A stretch of 64,000 nucleotides of DNA from Ructibacterium gallinarum (GTDB lineage: Bacteria; Bacillota; Clostridia; Monoglobales; Monoglobaceae): positions 1-64,000 of the forward strand of contig NZ_JADCKB010000015.1 of NCBI RefSeq assembly GCF_014982785.1. Reading direction: 5' to 3'. A program made the position numbers and the translations under genes. The notes beneath the pieces were generated by a model. The model made no database searches and was not told the origin of the DNA. It saw nothing but the letters and a program-made list of their open reading frames with translations. Each line of letters begins with the position of its first letter. Position 1 is the stretch's first letter. Below, piece by piece: positions 1-9,163 of this stretch.

Positions 1-52
1 CTATTGAAAATATTTCTACTTGATTTCGTTCTTTCTTGTTTGTTCTTAGCAT
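1..52 (-). CDS. Possible 5' end of an IS1182-type transposase (partial, runs off window)
   Basis: An ATG at 52 on the minus strand opens a frame that runs off the left edge after 17 codons (MLRTNKKERNQVEIFSI). This resembles the N-terminus of IS1182-family transposases, which usually start with a short basic stretch just before a 'VPQDHLVRKI' motif; that motif would lie outside the window. A promoter-like TAAAAT and a weak GGTTGGGTG ribosome site precede it. The fragment is short, so the family call is only a resemblance, and it could be any small-protein start. Confidence 0.3.
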   Translation of the reverse strand, partial: MLRTNKKERNQVEIFSI

Positions 53-81
53 TTTTATCACCCAACCTTATTTTACCACAT

Positions 82-159
82 AACAAACAAAAAGCCCAGC
101 TTTTGCTGAGCTTTTTCGACAGGCTGAGACCGCGGCAAATTTTTACCGCGGTCTTTTTT
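82..159. terminator. Tandem bidirectional terminators after the histidine kinase
   Basis: Two hairpins lie side by side. The first (AGCCCAGC at 93-100 with GCTGAGCT at 105-112, one mismatch) is followed on the minus strand by TTTTGTTTGTT, so it ends the kinase operon. The second (GACCGCGG at 128-135 with CCGCGGTC at 146-153) is followed on the plus strand by six T, so it stops transcription entering from the left. Confidence 0.85.
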
Positions 160-162
160 ATT

Positions 163-2226
163 TTATTCTTTCTCTCCATCATTCCATACCGGAAAACCAA
201 CCGTAACCTTAAATAAATCTCCATCTACTGAAACGGCCATTTTTCCTCCGCAAGCCTCGGTATAGCTTTGCGCAATGGCAAGCCCAAGTCCGCTGCCTTC
301 AGATGTCCGCGCCTTGTCCCCGCGGGTAAAACGTTCTGTAATTTCATCCGCCGAAAAATCCATTTCATAACCGGCAACATTTTTAAACTGTACAGATGCC
401 CGCTGATTGTATACTGAAATGGATATATAAACCCTGGTACCAGACATGGCATATTTTATAATATTTCCCAGGAAATTTTCCATCACCCTGGAAAGCAGCC
501 GCCCATCTGCCAAAACCATAACAGGAAAGCTTTCCGTCTGAAATCTACATTCCAATCCTGCCTGTTTCATTTGCGCTTCTACTTCTCCCACACATTGCCG
601 CACCAATTCTGACAAGTTTAATTTTTCTGCACGCACTTCAATATTACCGCTTTGGGCTTTAGAAATCTCAAACAAATCCTGCGTAAGTGTTTTCAGCTTC
701 TCGCTCTTTTCGCGAATAATCTGTACATAATCATTGGCGGGTTCTGGTGTCAACTCTTCTTTTCCCAAAAGTTCTGCATAATTAATGATGGAGGTCAGCG
801 GTGTTTTCAAATCATGCGATACATTGGTAATCAGTTCTGCTTTCATTTTTTCAGCCCGTACCTCCTTTTGAACGCTTTGGCTGAGGCCTTCCGCAATGCC
901 GTTGGCATTGACTGCCATTTCCCGCAGTATTCCATTCTCCGGAACTGGAATTTTGTAATTCAGCTCTCCCGCCCGGACTTTAGCTACCCCTTCGGCAATT
1001 TGAGAAAGTTCTTCCCCTCTTGTTGTCAAAAAACGAATCAACAGCACATCCGCCGCCACGGCCAAAAAAAGCCAAATCAAAATTCCATATGGTACTGCTC
1101 CTATTAAAATGCCTGTCAGAATGTGCACCATTGCAATAAGAAGAATCCATCGCAAAATTTGTGCGCGCAGAGATTTTTTTTGACTAATCCCCGTAAACAA
1201 GACGCCAAACAATTTCTTCCAAATTTTTATTATCCAGCGTATAAACTGTACAATAGCAGATCGCTTCAAAAAGCACTTATCCTTGACATTGCGTATTACA
1301 CTAAAAAATACAGTAAGCCATAAACAAACCGACGCGGCAAGAGCCGTCAAAAGGGGAACTTTTACCAACTCCAGCATATCCGCCCGCGAGGCCTCTGCCC
1401 ATCCCTGTACAACTCCGGCTCCTGTCAGAGCCGGAATCAAAGGGAGCAAAATACACAGACTGATTTCTGACCAAAGGCGATCGATTAACATGTGATGTAT
1501 GCTATCATCTTCCGGTTTTTTCCCACAAACGATACATAGATAAAGAAGGCAAAGCAGCGCCAATATCAGCAAAATAACACTTTGGATAATACACCGCGAG
1601 ATTTCTGCCGCTGTATATTCAAACGCTGCCTGCTGCGCAGCAGTGTAGGAATCATCCAAAGCAATATAGATACGATAGTTCTCCCGATCCGGAATGGGCT
1701 CCGAAGCAGAAATTTCCCGATGGCTGTCAAACCGCATACTGGTCTGCAGTTCCTCCATGTAAGACTGATCATCCTTTTGAGGATAATAGGTAAAAATCTC
1801 TGATTCATGGTCTGCCACCAAATAATTTTGCGCTGTGAGAAATCCAAACGCTTCCGGCGTATCCTGCTCAATGTTTTTGATGACCAAATCTCCCGCCTGT
1901 GCATAATACTGAACGCCTCCCATTGCATTCAATCTCTGCTTCCATGCTGAAATCTGATATTCCTGGCTCATAGTCCCATCCGTTGTTGTCCGGTAATCTA
2001 ATATAGAATTCAATAAATCTGCCGCTTTCAGCTTATATCGATAACAACTGTAACTTACTGCATAATCCGGTGTTTTGATATCTTCTAACATCATATTCAG
2101 CTGACTTGCTTGGTACAGATTTTCCCAAACAGAAACAAATGCCCAACAAATCGACACAACGCACAGAAGAAACGCTGTTGCTTTAAGCAAAACGTTCCTG
2201 CTAATCTTTTTGAATTTTGTATCCAA
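163..2226 (-). CDS. Membrane sensor histidine kinase, VanS-like
   Basis: A 687-residue sensor kinase that should phosphorylate the response regulator encoded just upstream. The N-terminus has one membrane helix (about residues 13-32), an extracytoplasmic region to about 215, then several hydrophobic segments to about 400, more than a classical two-helix sensor. A HAMP-like linker follows (RGEELSQIAEGVAKVRAGEL). The HisKA box NVSHDLKTPLTS places the phospho-acceptor at His471. The ATPase domain shows an N box (MENFLGNIIKYA) and a G box (GSGLGLAIAQS). The gene overlaps the regulator by 26 bp, indicating translational coupling. The signal is unknown; relatives sense cell-wall stress or antibiotics, but the sensor domain here is not recognisable. 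Confidence 0.9.
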   Translation of the reverse strand: MDTKFKKISRNVLLKATAFLLCVVSICWAFVSVWENLYQASQLNMMLEDIKTPDYAVSYSCYRYKLKAADLLNSILDYRTTTDGTMSQEYQISAWKQRLNAMGGVQYYAQAGDLVIKNIEQDTPEAFGFLTAQNYLVADHESEIFTYYPQKDDQSYMEELQTSMRFDSHREISASEPIPDRENYRIYIALDDSYTAAQQAAFEYTAAEISRCIIQSVILLILALLCLLYLCIVCGKKPEDDSIHHMLIDRLWSEISLCILLPLIPALTGAGVVQGWAEASRADMLELVKVPLLTALAASVCLWLTVFFSVIRNVKDKCFLKRSAIVQFIRWIIKIWKKLFGVLFTGISQKKSLRAQILRWILLIAMVHILTGILIGAVPYGILIWLFLAVAADVLLIRFLTTRGEELSQIAEGVAKVRAGELNYKIPVPENGILREMAVNANGIAEGLSQSVQKEVRAEKMKAELITNVSHDLKTPLTSIINYAELLGKEELTPEPANDYVQIIREKSEKLKTLTQDLFEISKAQSGNIEVRAEKLNLSELVRQCVGEVEAQMKQAGLECRFQTESFPVMVLADGRLLSRVMENFLGNIIKYAMSGTRVYISISVYNQRASVQFKNVAGYEMDFSADEITERFTRGDKARTSEGSGLGLAIAQSYTEACGGKMAVSVDGDLFKVTVGFPVWNDGEKE

Positions 2227-2899
2227 GGCCCCACACCACCTTTAAATATTTCGGCTCTTTCGGATTGATTTCGATTTTTTCACGGATTCGTCGTATGTGC
2301 ACTGCAATGGTACGGTCATTCACTACAATTTCTTCGTTCCAGACCCGGCGGTATATCTCTTCGGTGGAAAAGACACGGTTCGGATTTTTGCACAAAAGCT
2401 CCAAAATTCCGTATTCTGTAGGAGTCAACCGCACCTCGTTTCCGTCTACACTAACCGTCTTTCCCTCCGTATCCACCACAAGCCCGCCGATTTGAACCAC
2501 TTCATTTTTCGCCGGCACCATGGTTCCAAGCATGGTGTACCGTCGAAGCTGGGATTTCGCTCTGGCAACCAATTCCAGCGGATTAAACGGCTTTGTAACA
2601 TAATCATCAGCCCCAATGGTCAATCCCAGAATTTTATCCGCGTCCTCTGATTTTGCAGAAACCAGAATAATAGGAATGTTTTTGCTCTCCCGGATCTTCA
2701 GCGTTGCCTTAATACCGTCAAGATGCGGCATCATGATGTCTAAAATAATCAGATGAATTTCTTTCTCCTCCAAACAGCGCAAAGCCTCCAACCCATCATA
2801 CGCTTTTACAACACAAAAGCCCTCGCTTTCTAGGTAAAGCGCCGTGCTATCAACAATCGCATGGTCATCGTCCACAATCAGTACACATTGCTTTTTCAT
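2201..2899 (-). CDS. OmpR-family response regulator, VanR-like
   Basis: Receiver domain plus winged-helix DNA-binding domain, 232 residues. The acidic pocket is IVDDD near residues 8-12 and the phospho-acceptor is Asp54 (LIILDIMM). The conserved Ser and Lys (ILVSAKS) and the C-terminal trans_reg_C fold (VRLTPTEYGILELL ... DRTIAVHIRRIREKI) are present. I start at the ATG at 2899 because GGAG lies 7 nt before it; the longer frame opens on a GTG at 2917 without a site. First gene of a two-gene operon with the sensor kinase. Tandem TTAAGAA sites upstream suggest autoregulation. Target genes are not evident. Confidence 0.93.
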   Translation of the reverse strand: MKKQCVLIVDDDHAIVDSTALYLESEGFCVVKAYDGLEALRCLEEKEIHLIILDIMMPHLDGIKATLKIRESKNIPIILVSAKSEDADKILGLTIGADDYVTKPFNPLELVARAKSQLRRYTMLGTMVPAKNEVVQIGGLVVDTEGKTVSVDGNEVRLTPTEYGILELLCKNPNRVFSTEEIYRRVWNEEIVVNDRTIAVHIRRIREKIEINPKEPKYLKVVWGLGYKIQKD

Positions 2900-2927
2900 A
2901 CTTTCACTCCGTTTCACCGATACTATG

Positions 2928-2985
2928 ATTATAAAAGCAAGTTTTTAAGGAAAAGGGAATAAATTATTTAAGAATTTCTTAAGAA
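2928..2985 (-). promoter_or_regulatory. Promoter and tandem TTAAGAA sites of the two-component operon
   Basis: A TATAAT -10 (minus strand, 2933-2928) has no good -35 box. Upstream are TTAAGAA at 2968-2974 and again at 2979-2985 (11 bp apart, one helical turn), plus TTAAGG at 2945-2950. The 2968-2982 stretch is also a perfect inverted repeat, TTAAGAA-T-TTCTTAA. Direct repeats at 11 bp are the usual layout for OmpR/PhoB-type regulators, so autoregulation is inferred. Confidence 0.5.
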
Positions 2986-3009
2986 AAACGCCGGCGCAAG
3001 GCCGGCGTA
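2984..3009 (-). terminator. Terminator of the ruvA-ruvB-metG operon
   Basis: GC-rich hairpin just after the metG stop: CGCCGGC and GCCGGCG arms around a 5-nt loop, followed on the minus strand by TTTTTC. Confidence 0.85.
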
Positions 3010-3014
3010 CATTA

Positions 3015-4946
3015 TTATACAATACAAGCACCAGACTGAATATCGTCCATGGTAGTGGTTACCACCAAATCCTCTCCGTACTCCGCAGATAAAATCATAC
3101 CATTGGATTCCAGCCCCATCATTTTGCGTGGCGGGAGATTTGCAATAAACAGCAAATTTTTACCTATCATTTCCTCGGGTTTACAATACTTGGCAATACC
3201 GGAAAGGATCTGTCGACGTTCTGAACCCACCTCCAATTCAAACCGCAACAGCTTGGATGATTTGGGAACTTTTTCACAGGCAACGACCTTTCCCACACGA
3301 ATATCCAGCTTTTCAAAATCAGAAAATTCAATCAAAGGCTTAATGGGTTCTATTTCAATTTCCATCTGCTGAGGCTGTGCAAGCTCCGCCTCCAGCTCTG
3401 CCAGCTTTTTCTCCGGATCTAACCGGGCAAATAAGGGCTGTGGATCTGAAACTTTTGTCCCGGGCTGAACACCCCCAAAGGAAGCTAGGCTCTCCCACGA
3501 CAGGTCACCAAAATTCACCTGCTGTGCAATGGACACAGACGTATCCGGCATAAATGATGACAGTAAAGACGCAATAAACCGAATCGCCTCTGCCAAATGG
3601 TACATTACCGTTTTGAGTTGTTCTCTTCCCTCTTCCGTTTTTGCCAACACCCAAGGAGCAGTCTCGTCAATATATTTGTTGGATCGGTCCACAATTTTCC
3701 AAATTTGATCCATTGCATCTGCCACCCGAAGCTTGTCCATGCAGGCCGCTGTTTCTTTTGCACAAGACAAACAAACCGCCCGCAGACTTTCCTCTGTTTC
3801 TCCGCATTCTCCCGGTACAGGAATCTCTCCGTCAAAATACTTTTTAATCATGGAAACCGTCCGGTTAACCAAATTCCCCAAGGTATTAGCCAGATCGGAA
3901 TTAAAACGGCTAATCAAAGTTTCAAACGTAATGGTTCCATCCTGAGCAAAAGGCATCTCATGTAAAAGATAATACCGTACTGCATCTACTCCAAAATTAC
4001 GAACCAGATCATCGGCATAAATCACATTACCAATGGACTTGCTCATCTTGTCCTGTCCGTTTAAAAGCCACGGATGCCCAAATATCTGCTTTGGAAGAGG
4101 CAAATCAAGAGCCATCAGGAAAATTGGCCAATAAATAGTATGAAACCGGAGAATATCCTTACCTATGATATGCACATCTGCCGGCCAATATTGTTCAAAC
4201 GGAGCTTCTACAGAGTCACCACGGTAACCAATTGCGGTAATATAGTTGGTCAGTGCATCCAACCAGACATAAATCACATGCTTTGGATCAAATGGCACTT
4301 GAATCCCCCATGTAAAGCTGGTTCTTGAAACACACAAATCCTGAAGTCCGGGTTTTAAAAAATTATTCACCATTTCCTTTTTTCGAGATTCCGGCTGTAT
4401 AAACTCCGGATGTTCCTCAATATATTTCATCAGTCGGTCTGCATACTTGCTCATCTTAAAGAAATATGCTTCCTCATGCTGTTTATGCACCTCCCGGCCA
4501 CAATCCGGACATTTGCCATCCACCAGCTGGGTATCTGTCCAGAAGGATTCGCACGGCGTACAATACCAGCCTTCATAGGAATCTAAGTAAATATCTCCCT
4601 GATCATACAGCTTCTGAAAAATCTTCTGCACCGTTTTTTCGTGGTAATCATCTGTAGTACGAATAAATTTATCATAGCTGGTATTCATTAAATCCCAAAT
4701 GCTTTTGATCTCTCCTGCCACTTGGTCCACGTATTCTTTGGGAGAGATCCCAGCAGCTTCTGCCAACTCCTGAATTTTCTGACCATGTTCATCTGTACCA
4801 GTACAGAAAAAAACATCATATCCCATATATCTCTTGAACCGGGCAATAGCATCAGTCAGCACCACTTCATACGTATTGCCGATATGCGGCTTCCGCGAAG
4901 TATAGGCAATGGCAGTTGTAATATAATACTTTTCTTTCTGATCCAT
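3015..4946 (-). CDS. metG: Methionyl-tRNA synthetase
   Basis: Charges tRNA-Met with methionine in the cytoplasm. The class I signature is HIGN at residues 21-24 and the second signature is KMSKS at 300-304. A zinc knuckle is formed by Cys129/Cys132 and Cys146/Cys149 (CTPC, CPDC). The last 105 residues or so are an EMAP/Trbp111-type tRNA-binding domain (FEKLDIRVGKVVACEKV). I start at ATG 4946 (MDQKEKYYITT): GAAGGAGTG lies just upstream and the family begins there; the longer open frame adds 28 residues that run back into ruvB. It sits 13 bp after ruvB and is followed by a terminator, so it is the last gene of the ruvAB transcript. Confidence 0.97.
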   Translation of the reverse strand: MDQKEKYYITTAIAYTSRKPHIGNTYEVVLTDAIARFKRYMGYDVFFCTGTDEHGQKIQELAEAAGISPKEYVDQVAGEIKSIWDLMNTSYDKFIRTTDDYHEKTVQKIFQKLYDQGDIYLDSYEGWYCTPCESFWTDTQLVDGKCPDCGREVHKQHEEAYFFKMSKYADRLMKYIEEHPEFIQPESRKKEMVNNFLKPGLQDLCVSRTSFTWGIQVPFDPKHVIYVWLDALTNYITAIGYRGDSVEAPFEQYWPADVHIIGKDILRFHTIYWPIFLMALDLPLPKQIFGHPWLLNGQDKMSKSIGNVIYADDLVRNFGVDAVRYYLLHEMPFAQDGTITFETLISRFNSDLANTLGNLVNRTVSMIKKYFDGEIPVPGECGETEESLRAVCLSCAKETAACMDKLRVADAMDQIWKIVDRSNKYIDETAPWVLAKTEEGREQLKTVMYHLAEAIRFIASLLSSFMPDTSVSIAQQVNFGDLSWESLASFGGVQPGTKVSDPQPLFARLDPEKKLAELEAELAQPQQMEIEIEPIKPLIEFSDFEKLDIRVGKVVACEKVPKSSKLLRFELEVGSERRQILSGIAKYCKPEEMIGKNLLFIANLPPRKMMGLESNGMILSAEYGEDLVVTTTMDDIQSGACIV

Positions 4947-4959
4947 TTCAATCACTCCT

Positions 4960-6006
4960 TCAATCTTCGTCAAACATAGAGATATTTTCCACTGTTTCTC
5001 TTTGACCGTAGGGAATTCCAAAATGCTCATATGCTCTTTTGGTTACCACCCGTCCCCGCGGTGTGCGGTTGATAAACCCAATCTGCATCAAATACGGTTC
5101 ATAGACATCTTCAATGGTGTCGCTTTCTTCGCCAATAGTAGCGGCAAGTGTATCCAATCCCACAGGGCCTCCGTCATAATGTTCTATCACCGTTTTTAGC
5201 ATTCGCTTATCACTGGCATCAAGGCCCAAATCATCAATTTCCAGCTGCCGCAAAGCATGATCCGCCACCTCTTTGGTAATGACACCGTCAGAAATCACCT
5301 GAGCAAAATCCCGAACCCGCTTAAGCAAACGATTGGCAATTCGCGGCGTCCCCCTGGACCGGGAGGCAATTTCTGCTGCGCCAGATGGCTCAATTTCAAT
5401 ATTTAAAATACCGGCGCTACGAGAGACAATGGTACTTAACTCTTCCGTTGTATACATTTCCAATCTACTGATCACACCAAACCGATCGCGCAAAGGCGCC
5501 GTCAGGGCTCCAGCTTTAGTTGTAGCGCCAATCAAAGTAAATCGGGGCAAATCCAGCCGAATAGATCGGGCCGACGGCCCTTTTCCAATAATAATGTCTA
5601 AAGCAAAATCCTCCATAGCAGGATAGAGTATTTCCTCCACACTCCGGCTCAGGCGGTGGATCTCATCCACAAATAAAATGTCATCCTGTCCCAGATTAGT
5701 AAGCAACGCCGCCAAATCCCCCGGTTTTTCAATGGCCGGCCCAGAAGTAATCCTTAGATTGACTCCCATTTCGTTGGCAATCACCCCAGCCAGAGTCGTT
5801 TTACCCAATCCTGGCGGTCCATATAACAGTACATGATCCAGTGCTTCGCTCCGCTGCCGCGCCGCTTCGATAAAAACACGCAGGTTTTCTTTTACCTTTT
5901 TCTGCCCAATATACTCTGACAGTTTTTTCGGCCGCAAACTATATTCATTATCATTGTCCTCTGCCATTTCGCTGGAAGTGACAATCCTGTTTTCATCCTT
6001 ATCCAT
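4960..6006 (-). CDS. ruvB: Holliday junction branch-migration helicase subunit RuvB
   Basis: AAA+ motor that, as a hexamer with RuvA, drives branch migration of Holliday junctions in recombinational repair. Walker A GPPGLGKT is at residues 63-70 and Walker B is in [10 protein letters not shown]. The sensor/arginine region ([19 protein letters not shown]) and the C-terminal winged helix ([29 protein letters not shown]) are intact. At 348 residues it has normal family length. It is 15 bp downstream of ruvA and 13 bp upstream of metG, whose ribosome site lies in the ruvB tail. Confidence 0.97.
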   Translation of the reverse strand: MDKDENRIVTSSEMAEDNDNEYSLRPKKLSEYIGQKKVKENLRVFIEAARQRSEALDHVLLYGPPGLGKTTLAGVIANEMGVNLRITSGPAIEKPGDLAALLTNLGQDDILFVDEIHRLSRSVEEILYPAMEDFALDIIIGKGPSARSIRLDLPRFTLIGATTKAGALTAPLRDRFGVISRLEMYTTEELSTIVSRSAGILNIEIEPSGAAEIASRSRGTPRIANRLLKRVRDFAQVISDGVITKEVADHALRQLEIDDLGLDASDKRMLKTVIEHYDGGPVGLDTLAATIGEESDTIEDVYEPYLMQIGFINRTPRGRVVTKRAYEHFGIPYGQRETVENISMFDED

Positions 6007-6021
6007 ACTTTGTTCCTGCCT

Positions 6022-6618
6022 TTAACCCTTCATCAAATTTTTCAATCCCGCTTTGATCATTTCTTCCAGAGAACCAGAAACCCCTTTTAAGGCCGCTTTG
6101 GCTTCTTGCGCCGAATATCCCAACACAACCAGGGCGGACACCGCCTCATCCGGCTCCTGCGCTTCCGGCGAAAAAATTTCCTCACCGGGGATTTCCTGAA
6201 GGTCTACTCCCTTAAATTTATCCTTTAATTCCAAAATGATTCTTTGGGCTCCTTTTGGTCCAAGTCCCGGCGTATGCGCTGACAAATATTTTGCGTCATT
6301 GGTAACCACACAAAGAGCAAATTTTGACGGCGAAACATTGGACAGCAAATTTACTGCTGTTTTTGCGCCAATACCGGAAACACCAACAATCATTTCAAAA
6401 ATATTCAATTCTTCCATGGTGGAAAAACCATATAAAACACAAAGATCCGATGCTGTTTTAAGATTCATATACGTATACAGCCGGGCCGATTCCCCAATAT
6501 CCCCCAAATTTTCCAGGGATACACGGGTTGAATACAGTTTATATCCCACTCCGCCGGCATCAATAACGGCAAAGGCATCGGTTTTATGCACCAGTTTGCC
6601 CGAAATATAATAGAACAC
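6022..6618 (-). CDS. ruvA: Holliday junction-binding subunit RuvA
   Basis: Tetrameric protein that binds four-way junctions and loads RuvB. The N-terminal OB fold starts FYYISGKLVHKTDAFAVID. Helix-hairpin-helix motifs follow (VSGIGAKTAVNLLS and TPGLGPKGAQRIILELKDK), and the flexible C-terminal domain III (DEAVSALVVLGYSAQEAKAAL) contacts RuvB. I start at GTG 6618, 5 nt after GGAGGGG, giving 198 residues, the usual length. The longer frame adds 27 residues unlike the family. No ruvC is adjacent. Confidence 0.95.
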   Translation of the reverse strand: MFYYISGKLVHKTDAFAVIDAGGVGYKLYSTRVSLENLGDIGESARLYTYMNLKTASDLCVLYGFSTMEELNIFEMIVGVSGIGAKTAVNLLSNVSPSKFALCVVTNDAKYLSAHTPGLGPKGAQRIILELKDKFKGVDLQEIPGEEIFSPEAQEPDEAVSALVVLGYSAQEAKAALKGVSGSLEEMIKAGLKNLMKG

Positions 6619-6694
6619 AGTCACCCCTCCATATTTTTTTATTTTAGCATAACTGTACAAGATAATCAAGCATAACTTCAATACTTTTTTCATA

Positions 6695-6731
6695 TACAAA
6701 AAACCTGCACACGCATCGCATATGCAGGTTA
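6695..6731 (-). terminator. Terminator upstream of ruvA
   Basis: AACCTGCA (6702-6709) pairs with TGCAGGTT (6723-6730). On the minus strand the hairpin is followed by TTTTTTG. It ends the transcript of the DUF2156 gene and separates it from ruvA. Confidence 0.8.
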
Positions 6732-6735
6732 GCCT

Positions 6736-7659
6736 TTATGCCTTTACTTCCGACATCATAGTTGCAACGTATTTTTTCACCATAAATACGGGTCGGTAAG
6801 ATTCCTTTGCCTTACGCATACCAGGAATTCCCATATCCTCCTCCCGGTTAACAAGCTCAAAATCTTGCCATTCATGCTCCAAAAACTGTTGATTCATAAT
6901 GGTAAAAGCGCCCTCATAATCTGTATCGGCGTGTTCAAGGTGAATCACCGCCATCTTTTTACATAACGGCTCACCTACCGAAAAAGCTACCATCTTTCCG
7001 TCTACTCGAATACACCCGCCGGTAATATCTAAATCTTTCCAGTTCCGGAACAATTCCAAAACCGCTTCCCGCTCTTCCTCAATTCCTGGAATTTCATTTT
7101 TTTTATTGGTATACCACCGATCAAATAAAGCAATGCATTCCCCGCTGTTTTCCGGAGTCATTTTTTGATATTCCCAATGATATAGCTTTTTAAACCGGTT
7201 AATATGATTCTTTTTTCCATGATAACGTTTTCCAGCAAGCCGCGTTAAGTCCTCAACACGATAAACATAATCAAAATAATTCACATCTTCTGTGATCAAA
7301 AATTTTCCTGGAAACGCCTTTATCAATCTTTCCACAGCATCATCGTCATACAAACGAATCAATGGCTCTGCACCCGTTTCGCGGAAATATTCCAGCAACA
7401 TTTCAATAACCGGAACAATATCACCTTCCGAACCATCTTCTCGCATAAAACCGATAGGGAACGTAGCGCTGCGTGGACCGCCACGGTGCTGTGGCATAAT
7501 ACAAAGCATATCATTAAGAATCACATAACGCATGTCATAGCTTTTACGCCACATAAATAAATTTGTAAAAGTAAACTCTGAGTTTTTACTGCATTTTCTC
7601 TGCAAATAACGACTAATAACATCCTTTTTATCCAGCGTTATCTTTTGTAATTCCAGCAT
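6736..7659 (-). CDS. DUF2156 / LPG-synthase C-terminal-like GNAT-fold protein
   Basis: A 307-residue soluble protein resembling the DUF2156 (phosphatidylglycerol lysyltransferase C-terminal-like) family, which has two GNAT-type halves. Features are NLFMWRKSYDMRY near the N-terminus, YHGKKNHINRFKK in the middle, and the C-terminal VNREEDMGIPGMRKAKESYRP that is typical of the family. It has no membrane domain, so it is not a full MprF lipid lysyltransferase. The substrate is unknown; a peptidyl- or aminoacyl-transfer role is possible from fold alone. It follows the radical SAM gene by 14 bp and has its own terminator, so it closes a three-gene operon. Confidence 0.8.
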   Translation of the reverse strand: MLELQKITLDKKDVISRYLQRKCSKNSEFTFTNLFMWRKSYDMRYVILNDMLCIMPQHRGGPRSATFPIGFMREDGSEGDIVPVIEMLLEYFRETGAEPLIRLYDDDAVERLIKAFPGKFLITEDVNYFDYVYRVEDLTRLAGKRYHGKKNHINRFKKLYHWEYQKMTPENSGECIALFDRWYTNKKNEIPGIEEEREAVLELFRNWKDLDITGGCIRVDGKMVAFSVGEPLCKKMAVIHLEHADTDYEGAFTIMNQQFLEHEWQDFELVNREEDMGIPGMRKAKESYRPVFMVKKYVATMMSEVKA

Positions 7660-7673
7660 ATACCCTCCTGTTT

Positions 7674-8279
7674 TTATTTAATAAATTCCCTCACGCGAAA
7701 TTTTACGCCACAATCCTGCGCAATTTTTCTGCATGCTTCAATTTCAGCTTCCGGCATAATATCTACCACGGAAAAAACCACTTCCGGCACATATTTGACA
7801 GCACGCGCCGCAAAATCCAAAATACCGGAAAATGCTGTTTCTCCGCCAAATTCACTTTGACAAAGCTTTTGATATTTTTCCGGATTTTCAGCGTTTAAAC
7901 TAATAGATACACAATCAATACATCCAGCCATTTCCGGTGTAACATCTCTTTTGCAAATTAAATTTGCCTGACCATTGGTATTGATTCTGATAGGCAAATC
8001 CGGCTGTTTTTCCTTAAGCCATTTTGCAATCACAATCACATCATCAAAACGCATGGCCGGTTCACCATAACCACAAAAAACCACCGACGCATACTTTGAC
8101 AAATCCCTCTTTTCAAAATCCGCTTTAATTTCTTCTAAAGATGGCTCACGCTCCAGCCACAGATTGTCCTTGCCATTGACATCATCATGTTTATTCCGCA
8201 CACAAAAGGTACAGGCATTGCTGCAGCGATTGGTCAGATTAACATACAGTGAATGATAATATTCGTAAGTGATGGTCAT
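7674..8279 (-). CDS. Radical SAM protein, TatD-nuclease-associated type
   Basis: Short radical SAM enzyme of 201 residues. The [4Fe-4S]-binding CxxxCxxC is Cys19/Cys23/Cys26 (CSNACTFCVRN). FCGYGEPAMRFDD corresponds to the glycine-rich SAM-binding strand and RINTNGQANLI to the next conserved strand. Length and the TNRCSNACTFCVRN signature match what I know as the TatD-associated radical SAM family, but no TatD nuclease gene is in this window. Its start overlaps the stop of the HATPase gene (ATGA), so the two are coupled. No SPASM or auxiliary cluster domain is visible and the product is unknown. Confidence 0.85.
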   Translation of the reverse strand: MTITYEYYHSLYVNLTNRCSNACTFCVRNKHDDVNGKDNLWLEREPSLEEIKADFEKRDLSKYASVVFCGYGEPAMRFDDVIVIAKWLKEKQPDLPIRINTNGQANLICKRDVTPEMAGCIDCVSISLNAENPEKYQKLCQSEFGGETAFSGILDFAARAVKYVPEVVFSVVDIMPEAEIEACRKIAQDCGVKFRVREFIK

Positions 8280-9136
8280 TTATTTTCCTCCTTTATCATC
8301 CGGCTTGCATAAAGCAGCAACAAGTCAGCCATACAGCGCTCCAGCAAAGCAGGATCCGGCTGAAAAACGCACACTTCACGCAGTCCAGCCGACACTTGCG
8401 GCAGAACGACAGTAAAACGCGCACCAGAAACATAATTTTTAAACACAAGTTCACCATTCATATCTTTGGCAAGCTTCCTGCACAGCGGAAGCCCAAGTCC
8501 TTTGATCTGAGGCGGGAACATACCAAGCATTTGATTTTTAAAACTAAAATCTTCCAAAAAGCGATGAAAAATATGAGGTTGAATCTCTTTGGGGATCCCA
8601 CCGCCGTGATCCCGCACGGACAATTCGAATTTATTTTTAAAATTTCGGCACCGAATTTCAATATTTTTATTCTGCGTTATGCCGTGCTCCAAGGCGTTGG
8701 ATACCAAGTGATATACGATCATACAAATTCGGCGTGCATCAAAAGAAGCATCTGGTTCCGAATCTTCTGTCAGAGAAAAAGTGATTTCTCCTTTTTCTTT
8801 CAACCCCAGCGTCTCATTCATCTGATCCGTCAGTACAGTGAAAAACTGTGTCAAATTATAGGTCACCATCCGCACGCCGGAAACCATATCCTCAGAACCG
8901 TACAATTCCGCAATGGCACTAATTCTACCGACCAACCCACGGCAAAGCAATTCAGCACGCCGTGCCGCATCAAACTCTTCCGGCGTAAGACTGATATTAT
9001 GCACAAAATACTGAAGCGTCGGTGTGACTTCGGCCATGGTTTGAAACACAACATGCTCCGCCACCCGGGCAATATCAAAACGTACTTCCCGCTCCTCCCC
9101 CATCTGATTAAATACTTGATTGTCCTTCTGCACCAT
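8276..9136 (-). CDS. Orphan histidine-kinase-like ATPase (HATPase_c only)
   Basis: Soluble protein with a clear HATPase_c domain: N box HLVSNALEHG, G1 RDHGGGIP and G2 KGLGLPLCRKLA. The first 120 residues are helical and lack a recognisable HisKA H box; FVHNISLTPEEF is only a distant candidate. No membrane segment or response regulator is nearby. It could be a phosphotransfer kinase, an anti-sigma-like ATPase or a sporulation-type kinase. I start at ATG 9136, 6 nt after GAGG; the long frame opens at 9148, which would leave almost no leader after the promoter. It is translationally coupled to the radical SAM gene. Confidence 0.75.
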   Translation of the reverse strand: MVQKDNQVFNQMGEEREVRFDIARVAEHVVFQTMAEVTPTLQYFVHNISLTPEEFDAARRAELLCRGLVGRISAIAELYGSEDMVSGVRMVTYNLTQFFTVLTDQMNETLGLKEKGEITFSLTEDSEPDASFDARRICMIVYHLVSNALEHGITQNKNIEIRCRNFKNKFELSVRDHGGGIPKEIQPHIFHRFLEDFSFKNQMLGMFPPQIKGLGLPLCRKLAKDMNGELVFKNYVSGARFTVVLPQVSAGLREVCVFQPDPALLERCMADLLLLYASRMIKEENK

Positions 9137-9163
9137 CATCATCCTCATATGATATTTTATCTC

